Shown piece after piece: positions 17,901 through 24,962 of a stretch of 48,552 nucleotides of DNA. Numbering within the stretch: the stretch's first letter is position 1; each line of letters begins with the position of its first letter. The notes beneath the pieces were generated by a model. The model worked only from the letters and a program-made list of their open reading frames with translations. It made no database searches and was not told the DNA's origin. The translations under genes were made by a program, and so were the position numbers. This stretch comes from Paenibacillus oenotherae (lineage in GTDB: Bacteria > Bacillota > Bacilli > Paenibacillales > Paenibacillaceae). The stretch covers positions 1 through 48,552 of the forward strand of contig NZ_JAHZIJ010000028.1 in assembly GCF_019443105.1 (NCBI RefSeq). The letters are read 5' to 3'.

Positions 17901-18195
17901 GACGCGCGCTGAGCGAAGAACATGTGGTAGCCCCGTCCCGCCGCGTGTTGAACGTAGATCATGTGGTAGCATCCGTCCCGCCACGTGTTGAACGTAGATC
18001 ATGTGGTAGCCCCCGTCCTGCCGCGGCCTGAACGTAGATCATGTGGTAGCATCCGTCCCGCCGCGCGCTGAGCGAAGATCATGTGGTGGCATCCGTCCCG
18101 CCGCGCGCTGAGCGAAGATCATGTGGTGGCACCCGCCCCGCCACGAGCTGAGCGAAGATCATGTGGTGGCATCCGTCCCGCCACGAGCTGGAGCG
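17901..18195. repeat. 40-bp tandem repeat, seven copies
   Basis: The motif ATGTGGT recurs at 17922, 17961, 18001, 18041, 18081, 18121 and 18161, giving a 40-bp period (one unit 39 bp). The unit reads GATCATGTGGTRGCATCCGT then CCCGCCRCGNGCTGARCGWA. Copies differ by point changes. The period is not a multiple of 3 and no ribosome-binding site is present, so it is non-coding. Together with 17521-17870 it fills the 770-nt gap between genes. Confidence 0.9.
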
Positions 18196-18256
18196 TATCA
18201 TTCAATTGGCTCAATCCGCAGTGGGCCAGCCCAAAGGAAAAGCGGCTAAGAGCAAT

Positions 18257-18289
18257 GCTCCAGCCGGGAGCTGAACGGTTGTCGTTCAG
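18257..18289. terminator. Two adjacent small hairpins
   Basis: GCTCC/GGAGC (18257-18271) and CTGAACG/CGTTCAG (18271-18289) lie just past the stop of the minus-strand lipoprotein gene. Neither is followed by a minus-strand U-tract, so a terminator role is only possible. Confidence 0.3.
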
Positions 18290-18292
18290 TTA

Positions 18293-18493
18293 TTATTGTG
18301 TGCTGTCCGTGTTGATGTTGACGTCCGGTTCAGCAGGGGTGACAATGGGGGCGGTATTATCCACCTCACCGTTGTTGTTCCCATTGCTGTTGCTGTCATT
18401 CATACATGCTGATGCACTCATCAGAAGAGTAATGCTCAAGACTGCGGTAAGAAGCAGTGTGGACCAGCGTTTGAACGTGTTTTTCCTTTCCAT
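18293..18493 (-). CDS. Small Asn-rich lipoprotein
   Basis: 66 residues. A signal peptide with basic start (MERKNTFKRW) and hydrophobic core ends in a lipobox-like ASAC, giving lipidated Cys30. The remaining 36 residues are Asn/Asp/Pro-rich with no visible domain (NDSNSNGNNNGEVDNTAP). Start ATG 18493 follows AAAGGGG at about 10 nt. It stands alone beside the tandem-repeat array. No function can be assigned; it is probably a surface-anchored small protein. Confidence 0.7.
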   Translation of the reverse strand: MERKNTFKRWSTLLLTAVLSITLLMSASACMNDSNSNGNNNGEVDNTAPIVTPAEPDVNINTDSTQ

Positions 18494-18677
18494 GTCGCAG
18501 TTCCCCTTTCGACTAGTGGTTGTCGTTCATGATACATACATACCCGGATCTGCGAAATTAAACACATGATTTGGGGAAGGCGCATGAAACGATGACAGGA
18601 TGGTGTCCACTTTGTTATCGTACAATGATGCTGTTGCGGGCTGGACGATAACGATAGGAAGAGGATGGTGCAGTACT

Positions 18678-19169
18678 ATGGAAATTACGGATGAGCCAGT
18701 ACAGCTGGCAAGCATGACATTAGCCGGTGTAGGCGCAAGGACGGATAATCAATGTGAGGCGGGGCCGGAGGGCTGCATTCCCGAGCTATGGCAGCGTTTT
18801 ATGGAGGCGGGCTTGTCTCAGCTGCCGGGTACACAAGAGCCGCGATATACATACGTCCTATATACAGACTATGAGAGTGACGTGAACGGAGCGTACACTG
18901 TTCTTATCGGGCATGAATGGGAGGGCGAGCCGCCGGTGGTAGACAAGGTTGGCTGGACAACGGCTGCTCTGCCGGAATCCCGGTATATTGTTTTCAAGGC
19001 ATCGGGGGGCCCTGTGCAGCAGGTCGTTATTGAGGCATGGCAATACATTTGGGCATGGTTCGAATCCTCCCCGCATGTTCGAACGTATTCGGGAGACTTT
19101 GAGCGTTACGACATGGCTGGCTTCAATCCCGAGCAGGCTGTGGTGGAAATCTATTTGGCGATCCAATAG
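18678..19169 (+). CDS. GyrI-like / AraC effector-binding domain protein
   Basis: 163 residues consisting of one SOUL/GyrI-like effector-binding domain without a DNA-binding domain. Features include LASMTLAGVGARTDNQ, LYTDYESDVNGAYTVLIG, and a C-terminal FNPEQAVVEIYLAI, the usual final strand of the family. Such proteins bind small hydrophobic ligands or inhibit DNA gyrase; the role here is unknown. Start ATG 18678 is chosen because GGAAGAGG lies upstream and the homologous region begins there; an earlier in-frame ATG-like reading at 18600 has no ribosome-binding site. A bidirectional terminator follows. Confidence 0.8.
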   Translation: MEITDEPVQLASMTLAGVGARTDNQCEAGPEGCIPELWQRFMEAGLSQLPGTQEPRYTYVLYTDYESDVNGAYTVLIGHEWEGEPPVVDKVGWTTAALPESRYIVFKASGGPVQQVVIEAWQYIWAWFESSPHVRTYSGDFERYDMAGFNPEQAVVEIYLAIQ

Positions 19170-19198
19170 CACAACTGGGAAGCTTCGTTCGCGAAATG

Positions 19199-19240
19199 AA
19201 ATAGCCGGCAGCCATGAGAGACATGGGTGCCGGCTATTTT
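19199..19240. terminator. Bidirectional intrinsic terminator
   Basis: AAATAGCCGGCA and TGCCGGCTATTT form a perfect 12-bp stem with T-rich ends on both strands. It separates the GyrI-like gene (plus) from the small minus-strand gene at 19287. Confidence 0.8.
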
Positions 19241-19286
19241 AGAAGATGCTCAATATGCTATTAGTGCTGCGTTACTTTCGAAATCG

Positions 19287-19631
19287 TTACCAGCTTGACC
19301 GTGGTCTTTGGATGGAATCCGTTTCCCTGTCGATATCGTTCATCATATCTTTGATCCGGTCCAAAGCTTGTTGAAGCTGCTTTTGATGAGAATCAAGACG
19401 ATGGGCGATCGATCTCATTTGTGCCTGGCTAGGGGGTTGCGGCGCATTGGAGAGTTCAATTAACTCTTTCTCAATGGCATCAATCCCGATCAAGCCTGTG
19501 CCAAGCATTTCGATGCCAAACTTTGCTTTATCAGCAATGTGATCAATTCTTAAGGCCGTTTCTTTAGCTTGATTGTTTCCCCAGCCGGAAATGTAGTTAG
19601 GTTGACCTACAGGCGGTGTGTAATCACTCAT
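19287..19631 (-). CDS. Hypothetical small helical protein
   Basis: 114 residues, no signal peptide or membrane segment. The N-terminus MSDYTPPVGQPNYISGWGNN is Gly/Pro-rich; the rest is predicted alpha-helical with a coiled-coil tendency (about 70-105, QKQLQQALDRIKDMMNDIDRE). Start ATG 19631 follows AAGGAGG at 9 nt. It lies 14 nt downstream of the coiled-coil protein gene at 19646 and forms a two-gene operon with it. Size, paired arrangement and helical character recall small partners of type VII secretion systems, but no WxG motif or LXG toxin is nearby, so this is only a thought. Confidence 0.7.
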   Translation of the reverse strand: MSDYTPPVGQPNYISGWGNNQAKETALRIDHIADKAKFGIEMLGTGLIGIDAIEKELIELSNAPQPPSQAQMRSIAHRLDSHQKQLQQALDRIKDMMNDIDRETDSIQRPRSSW

Positions 19632-19645
19632 AGAATAAAGCCTCC

Positions 19646-20065
19646 TTATTTCTGGTATTTATCGGTGATTTCATCGATTTTATCGGTCAGCTTGTCAATC
19701 TCGTCTGTCAAACTGTCAATTTCATTCGTTAATTTGTCTACATCCTTGATGTTCCGTTGAACTTCGTCAATATTTCCGCCCGCAGCAATAACTTTGGACA
19801 TGACCTCCTGTGCGATGGAGGTTACAAGAACCTGCACATGATCAGGAGCGTTCTGTCCAACTTGCGCAACCAGTCTGTCAATAAGCGGCTTGATTTGAGT
19901 CAATGTAGTTGCAGCATTCGTTAATTCACGGCCGCAAGAGTTGAGCTCGGAGTCAATTTTATCGGCTACGCGGTCAATTTTTGACTGTGTAATTTGATCA
20001 ATTTCTCTTATTACTTTATCGATATCATTCGCCATTTCACGGACTGCGCTTTTTCCTACGAACAT
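19646..20065 (-). CDS. Hypothetical coiled-coil protein
   Basis: 139 residues, cytoplasmic by appearance. It is almost entirely helical, with a C-terminal heptad-like run of near-repeats (TNEIDSLTDEIDKLTDKIDE) at about 113-135, plus SELNSCGRELTNAATTLTQI in the middle. Start ATG 20065 follows GGAGGAG at 6 nt. It is the first gene of an operon with 19287-19631. No known family recognised; the coiled coil suggests it oligomerises, perhaps with its neighbour. Confidence 0.7.
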   Translation of the reverse strand: MFVGKSAVREMANDIDKVIREIDQITQSKIDRVADKIDSELNSCGRELTNAATTLTQIKPLIDRLVAQVGQNAPDHVQVLVTSIAQEVMSKVIAAGGNIDEVQRNIKDVDKLTNEIDSLTDEIDKLTDKIDEITDKYQK

Positions 20066-20231
20066 TGACTTCTCCTCCAGTTTGTTTACAAATTAGTGAG
20101 TCATCTTGATTATAAGGGAGAACCCGTTACTCCACAATCAAAACTAGGTAAATATCCCAAATTTTTCGCGTGAATCAGAGTCAAATAACAATTTATTCCT
20201 GTTAATCATCAACTGTCGCGCCGGTGTTCTT

Positions 20232-20354
20232 TTGGCCACTATCCCTTTCACTCAGACAACAATTTTCAATCAGACAACAATGGGCTCATCCCGGATAAAA
20301 TGACGGGCACCCGTTCATTCCGCGGCCATCTGAACGAAGGGGATAGTGGCCCAA
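20232..20354. repeat. Long nested inverted repeat in a 427-nt gap
   Basis: TTGGCCACTATCCC (20232-20245) pairs with GGGATAGTGGCCCAA (20340-20354), with one extra C. Inside lies a second dyad, AATGACGGG/CCCGTTCATT (about 20299-20318), and TCAGACAACAA occurs twice (20252, 20270). The rest of the 20066-20492 gap shows no gene. It could be a small non-autonomous element or a structured leader of the next gene. Confidence 0.55.
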
Positions 20355-20492
20355 AGGCCGTCAGTATGAGGGTTCTGATTACGGGCCAACAGCGGTCAAT
20401 TGCCGGTAAACGGGTATCTATTTTCCCTATACTACACGATTGCACAATCTCTCTGCGTGAGCCTCTCATATAGTATCAAGAGGTGACTGATA

Positions 20493-21275
20493 TTGAAATC
20501 GCGCAGGTACAACAGCAGGCCTATTAGAGGCAAGCTTCGTGTGTGCAATTATTTGACCGCCAGCAATGGGCTCAAACGCCATGTTCCCCATACGGTTCTG
20601 TTCACTGAGAACAATCTCAAGTCTATGTCTCTATCCTATAAATCGGTCTATATTAAGCCCGATATTGGCTCTATGGGCATAGGTGTTTATAAGCTGAATC
20701 ATGTCTCGGACGGCTTCGAGCTCTATTCGACCTTTAAACGCAGGCAGCATCGGCAGCATTTCGGTACGGTGTCAGCCGTGTACAATCATATTAAAGCCAG
20801 GCATGGGAACAGAATGATTATTCAAACGACGGTTGCACTTGATCGAGTAAACAACCGCCCCTATGACATTAGGGCAATGGTTCAGAGAAGGCCGGGTGGA
20901 GCATGGACATGCACAGGCTATCTGGTCAAGATAGGAGCCACGCCGAACCATATTGTGACGAACTATTCCCAAGGAGGGGCGATCGAGACAATCCAGAAGC
21001 TTCTGAAGAGGAAGGGATTATCGGCTGGGGAGCGCGCTTCCCGGATACGTTGGCTGTCCAATAAGGCAATTGCGGTGTGCAGAACTCTCAGCAGCAAACG
21101 ATCCGGCATGCGCGAGATGGGGATCGATTTTGCATACGATAAGAATGGCCGTCTGTGGATTCTGGAGGTAAACTCCAATCACCCGCAATTCCATCCGCTA
21201 AAAAATATAGACCGCACGGCATATTCCAGAATGCTGTCCTTCGCGAAAAGCTATGGCCGGTACAGCAGCAAGTAA
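20493..21275 (+). CDS. YheC/YheD-type ATP-grasp protein (spore coat-associated family)
   Basis: 260 residues. The ATP-grasp fold shows in YIKPDIGSMGIGVYKL (about 53-68), RPYDIRAMVQRRPGG (central strand) and the magnesium-binding end MGIDFAYDKNGRLWILEVNSN (about 211-231). It matches the YheC/YheD family annotated in Bacillus as endospore coat-associated; members presumably form an amide or peptide bond using ATP, but the substrate is unknown. It starts at TTG 20493, 5-7 nt after AAGAGGTGA. The protein is shorter at the N-terminus than some relatives. Transcription is monocistronic as far as can be seen. Confidence 0.85.
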   Translation: MKSRRYNSRPIRGKLRVCNYLTASNGLKRHVPHTVLFTENNLKSMSLSYKSVYIKPDIGSMGIGVYKLNHVSDGFELYSTFKRRQHRQHFGTVSAVYNHIKARHGNRMIIQTTVALDRVNNRPYDIRAMVQRRPGGAWTCTGYLVKIGATPNHIVTNYSQGGAIETIQKLLKRKGLSAGERASRIRWLSNKAIAVCRTLSSKRSGMREMGIDFAYDKNGRLWILEVNSNHPQFHPLKNIDRTAYSRMLSFAKSYGRYSSK

Positions 21276-21373
21276 GCTGCTGGCGGCCTTTTCTAATTCA
21301 CCTTTACATCCATCCAGATAATGGATTAAGCTAAGTGTAGTGGCAAATCCAATGAACAGGCAAAGGGTGTGAA

Positions 21374-22597
21374 ATGATGAAAGGGTTGATGCGAAGCCCG
21401 CGGCCTGCGTGCTGGCTGCTCGGGCTGCTGCTCATCTTCCTGTCAGGCTGCGCGGCAGACAATAAACCGGCGGTCAAGGATACAGTTGAGGTACAGGAGG
21501 TTAAGAAAGAGGAGCCGCAGGAGACAGTGATCGATAAGGCTTCTCAGGAAGACCGGACGCAGGAGGCATGGAGGTTCGGGACGCAGGGACGAATTACGTC
21601 TTCGCCGCTTGTTTATGAAAACGCTGTCTACTTCGGCAGTGATGACGGCAAGCTGTATGCCGTTTCGGCACAGGATGGCAAGGAGCTGTGGAGCTTCGAT
21701 GCCGGCGGCATGATCCGTTCCAGTCCTAAGCTTACGGAGCTCGGCACCGTAGTCTTCCAGAACCATGGGGGAATCGTCTATGCGCTGGACGCCAAGAGCG
21801 GGGCGGTCGCTTGGGAGTATTCCGGGCATAAGGTGCAGGGAGAGGCGCAGATGGACGAATGGGACTATTACGATGCTTCGGCATCTGTGGACGGTGACAG
21901 GATCTACATAGGCAGCGCCAACGGCATGATGGCCGCTTTGCAGAGCAGTACGGGCGCGCTGCTCTGGCAGTTCAAGGCAGGGGCGCCGATCAAGGCAACC
22001 GCGGCCCATGATGAAGAGCGTGTCTACGTGGGGGACTGGAACGGCAAGCTGTATGCGCTGGACAATAAGACCGGCAAGCTAAGCTGGGAATATCAGACGA
22101 AGCCGAATCTCCATCATAAGGCGATTCAATCAACACCTTGGGTGGAGGATGGCACCGTCTATCTGGGGGGCAGGAATTTCTCCTTCTATGCGCTTCATGC
22201 AGCGGAGGGAACCGTCCTCTGGGAGCGTCATGAGCCGGCTTGGGTTGCCTCGCCCGTCTATGCAGACGGCAAGGTTCTCGCAGGCAATTCCAACGGCACC
22301 TTCATGGAGGCTGTCGAGCCGGAGACAGGTGAGATGCAGTGGAAGTTTATGCTGGACAGCAATGTGCTGGCAGCACCGGCCGTTGCGGATGGGGTTGTCT
22401 ATTTCGGCTCGGGCTTCGCTTATGAAACGGGAACCAGGGATGAGTATCTGTACGGAGTGGAGTTCTCAACGGGAGAGCTGAAGTGGAAGCACGCAACAGG
22501 CAAAATGCAAACAACACCAGCGGTGCAAGGAGACAAGGTCTATTACACGGGATTCGACGGGGCGCTTCATGCTGTGCGAATGAACGGGAATGACTAG
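21374..22597 (+). CDS. PQQ-repeat beta-propeller lipoprotein
   Basis: 407 residues. The signal peptide ends in the lipobox LSGC (Cys26), followed by a charged linker to about 60. From there seven PQQ-like repeats form a beta-propeller, each with a pattern like GKLYALDNKTGKLSWEYQT, GKLYAVSAQDGKELWSFDAG and VYVGDWNG. Such BamB/YncE-like propellers act as protein-interaction scaffolds or enzyme subunits at the membrane surface; the role here is unknown. Start ATG 21374 (or 21377) follows AAAGGGTGTG. The esterase lipoprotein gene starts 13 nt after the stop, so the two are one operon and probably work at the same site. Confidence 0.88.
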   Translation: MMKGLMRSPRPACWLLGLLLIFLSGCAADNKPAVKDTVEVQEVKKEEPQETVIDKASQEDRTQEAWRFGTQGRITSSPLVYENAVYFGSDDGKLYAVSAQDGKELWSFDAGGMIRSSPKLTELGTVVFQNHGGIVYALDAKSGAVAWEYSGHKVQGEAQMDEWDYYDASASVDGDRIYIGSANGMMAALQSSTGALLWQFKAGAPIKATAAHDEERVYVGDWNGKLYALDNKTGKLSWEYQTKPNLHHKAIQSTPWVEDGTVYLGGRNFSFYALHAAEGTVLWERHEPAWVASPVYADGKVLAGNSNGTFMEAVEPETGEMQWKFMLDSNVLAAPAVADGVVYFGSGFAYETGTRDEYLYGVEFSTGELKWKHATGKMQTTPAVQGDKVYYTGFDGALHAVRMNGND

Positions 22598-22610
22598 GAG
22601 GAGCAGGGAG

Positions 22611-23558
22611 ATGAATATGCGCAAATGGTTATGTTGTACCATTATGGCCAGTTTCGTTCTGGTTGGGGCTGCGGGCTGCGCCCAGCCCGAGGACAATAAT
22701 AGCGGCGCGTCGCCTTCACCGATCGCGGCAGCCCCGGCTCAAGCCAAGCCCGATCCGGTGAAGAAGAAGACGTCGGGCAATGGGCCCGTATGGAACAGGG
22801 AAGTATTCTATAGCGAATCGCTGCAGAAGGAGATGGATGTCCATGTGTATCTTCCGCCGGGCTATTCAGCCTCCGAGAGCTATCCGGTGCTGTATCTTCT
22901 TCATGGCTTTGGCGGTAATTATCAGGATTGGATCCCGCACAGCGGACTTCCGGGCGTTGCGGACAAGCTGATACGGAGCGGCAAGGTCAAGCCGCTTATC
23001 GTCGTCAGCCCGCAGATCGATACGAGCTTCGGCATCAATTCCTCCAGTGGTCCGGCTGAGGTGAATGCGATTGGGGTAAGCGAGGGTCTGTATGAGGATT
23101 ATATCGCTCAAGACCTCCGCAACTATATCGAGAAGAACTATGCGGCGGATCGGAGCTCGAGCAGCAGATATATCGGGGGCATCTCGATGGGCGGCTTCGC
23201 GGCGCTGCATATCGCGTTCCGCAATCCGGAGCTGTACAGCCGGGTCGGGGGTCACAGTGCATCGCTTTGGCTGGAGGACTCCAATGATTTCAGTGATCAG
23301 AAGGCATGGGTATTCGGAGACCAGATTACGAAGCGGGCCCGTGATCCGTTGGAGCTGGCCGAATATGCGGATCTGGGCGCTATGGAAGTCTATCTGGATT
23401 GCGGCAATTATGATGCATTCGCCCCGCGTTCGGTCAAGCTGTATGAGCGGCTGAGCGAACGGCAAGTATCTACAGAGCTGCACATTCAAGAGGGTGGGCA
23501 TAGCGGCGCCTATTGGAGCAAGCATGTGGAGGATTATTTGCTGTTCTATGCAAAGTAG
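22611..23558 (+). CDS. Secreted esterase lipoprotein (esterase D / feruloyl-esterase type)
   Basis: 315 residues. Lipobox GAAGC gives lipidated Cys23, followed by a Pro/Ala-rich linker (to about 55). The alpha/beta-hydrolase of the Esterase_PHB/PF00756 type has YLPPGYSASESYPVLYLLHG with the oxyanion-hole region HGFGGN, nucleophile S192 in GGISMGGFAAL, acidic residue in VYLDCGNYDAF and histidine in EGGHSGAYW. All three catalytic residues are present. Likely substrates are acyl or feruloyl esters of polysaccharides, but this is not decided by sequence. ATG 22611 follows AGGAGGAG; an ATG at 22590 overlaps the previous gene and is rejected. Co-transcribed with the propeller lipoprotein. Confidence 0.88.
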   Translation: MNMRKWLCCTIMASFVLVGAAGCAQPEDNNSGASPSPIAAAPAQAKPDPVKKKTSGNGPVWNREVFYSESLQKEMDVHVYLPPGYSASESYPVLYLLHGFGGNYQDWIPHSGLPGVADKLIRSGKVKPLIVVSPQIDTSFGINSSSGPAEVNAIGVSEGLYEDYIAQDLRNYIEKNYAADRSSSSRYIGGISMGGFAALHIAFRNPELYSRVGGHSASLWLEDSNDFSDQKAWVFGDQITKRARDPLELAEYADLGAMEVYLDCGNYDAFAPRSVKLYERLSERQVSTELHIQEGGHSGAYWSKHVEDYLLFYAK

Positions 23559-23708
23559 TAACGGATGCTGTGACTAATCTCACATGAATATACGATATTA
23601 TGTTATTCTATTCCTTTTTTATATTATTGGAAGCGTTTGTATAATGGCCCGAAAGCCAGCTGAAATGTTGAATGCGGAACCTTCCTCTTCTTAGGCCTAA
23701 AAATAATG

Positions 23709-23737
23709 TCTACAAATAGTTAGAAGTGGTTTATACT
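23709..23737 (+). promoter_or_regulatory. Candidate promoter of nupNOPQ
   Basis: TCTACA, a 17-nt spacer and TATACT resemble a sigma-A promoter, ending 58 nt before nupN. Another TATAAT occurs at 23640-23645 within a cre-like stretch. No purine riboswitch core was found in 23559-23795. Confidence 0.35.
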
Positions 23738-23795
23738 AAGGATAAGAAGAAGATTCATGTCATTAAACATAACATAAACGGAGGTGCGATCATCA

Positions 23796-24896
23796 ATGAA
23801 AAAAGGGATCGTCTTGTTGGCTGTTTGTGCGCTGGTGCTAAGCTTGCTTGCCGGGTGCGGCAACAAAGAGAATGGAGGCTCTGATGGAACCGGAGACTCC
23901 GGGTCTGCAAGCTTCAAGGTCGGCATGGTGACGGATGCGGGTACAATAGATGATAAATCCTTCAATCAGGGCACCTGGGAAGGGATTAAGAAAGCGGCAG
24001 AGGAATTCAAGCTCGACAGCAAGTACTTGAAGCCTAATGGAACGACAGAGGCTGAATATACGAAGGAAATCGGCAATCTCTTCGATGCCGGATTCAAATT
24101 CATTGTAACGCCTGGCTTCAAATTCGAGACAGCTATCTTCAAGTCTCAGGACAAATATAAGGATGCCAAGTTCGTACTGATCGATGGCGCGCCGCATAGC
24201 GGAGACGGCAAGGCAGCGGTGAAGGAGAATACGGTATCGATCTTCTTCGCGGAGCATGAATCCGGGTTCATCGCAGGTGTCGCAACTGCACTGCAGCTGA
24301 AGGAAGGCGAAGCGGGCTTCATTGGCGGCATGGAGATCCCTCCCGTGCAGAAATACAACTGGGGCTTCCAGCAGGGCGTCAAGTACGCGAATGAAAACCT
24401 TGGCACGAAGATCTCCATCAAGCAGGAGAATGTTATCTACGAAGGCAGCTTCGACAATGTGGCAGGAGGCGGACAACTCGCAGCGCAAATGTTCGACCGC
24501 GGTGTGGACGTTATTTTCTGCGCAGCAGGCGGAGTTGGCGTAGGTGCTATTAATGAAGCGAAGACTCGCGGTGCTGGCGGGGCAGAAGCATGGATCGTTG
24601 GCGTAGACGTGGACCAGTATGCGGATGGCGTGTATAAGGATGGCAAGTCGATCATTCTGACGTCTGCGATGAAGAAGATCGATCATGCTGCATACGATAT
24701 GATTCAGGCAGAGAAGGAAGGCAAGTTCCCGGGCGGTCAGACGCTGGTGTTCGATGCCAAGAATGACGGCATAGGCATACCGACAGAGAATCCGAATTTG
24801 AGCAGCGAGACGACGACGCAGGTGGACGAACTATTCAAGAAGCTCAAAGCGGGTGAAATTACTGTCGCGGGGGAACAAGGCGGTCTGATCAAATAA
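23796..24896 (+). CDS. nupN: Nucleoside-binding lipoprotein of the BMP family (NupN)
   Basis: Substrate-binding protein of the nucleoside ABC importer, 366 residues. Lipobox LLAGC anchors it at Cys21. BMP/Med-family signatures are DAGTIDDKSFNQGTWEGIK, FIVTPGFKFETAIF, ADKF-like VLIDGAPHSGD, GFIGGMEIPPVQKYNWGF and VIFCAAGGVGVGAINEAK. In Bacillus subtilis the nupNOPQ (yufNOPQ) system imports guanosine; synteny and sequence match. Start ATG 23796 follows GGAGGTG at about 10 nt; a GTG at 23784 lies inside that site. An intrinsic hairpin separates it from nupO, which would give more binding protein than transporter. Confidence 0.93.
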   Translation: MKKGIVLLAVCALVLSLLAGCGNKENGGSDGTGDSGSASFKVGMVTDAGTIDDKSFNQGTWEGIKKAAEEFKLDSKYLKPNGTTEAEYTKEIGNLFDAGFKFIVTPGFKFETAIFKSQDKYKDAKFVLIDGAPHSGDGKAAVKENTVSIFFAEHESGFIAGVATALQLKEGEAGFIGGMEIPPVQKYNWGFQQGVKYANENLGTKISIKQENVIYEGSFDNVAGGGQLAAQMFDRGVDVIFCAAGGVGVGAINEAKTRGAGGAEAWIVGVDVDQYADGVYKDGKSIILTSAMKKIDHAAYDMIQAEKEGKFPGGQTLVFDAKNDGIGIPTENPNLSSETTTQVDELFKKLKAGEITVAGEQGGLIK

Positions 24897-24908
24897 TTGA
24901 ATAATGGA

Positions 24909-24932
24909 AGAGACGGGCTACCGTCTCTTTTT
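24909..24932 (+). terminator. Intrinsic terminator/attenuator between nupN and nupO
   Basis: AGAGACGG, loop GCTA, CCGTCTCT followed by T5. It begins 13 nt after the nupN stop and ends 30 nt before nupO, so partial read-through is needed to express the transporter genes. Confidence 0.85.
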
Positions 24933-24962
24933 GATTTTGAGGCCATAAAGGAGGGGCGGTCC

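Noticed and set aside
17901-18195. CRISPR array
   Set aside because: Units are contiguous 40-mers without unique spacers, repeats are not dyad-like, and no cas genes are nearby.
17552-18569. Plus-strand frames of 87-162 codons across the repeats
   Set aside because: They run through a non-3-periodic tandem repeat and hairpin modules, lack ribosome-binding sites and translate repeat DNA.
21443-22009. 188-codon minus-strand frame opposite the PQQ-propeller gene
   Set aside because: Antisense shadow of a repeat-rich coding gene, without ribosome-binding site.
23559-23795. Purine riboswitch upstream of nupN
   Set aside because: The conserved purine-aptamer junction and loop sequences are not visible. 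A sigma-A-like promoter is the simpler reading.
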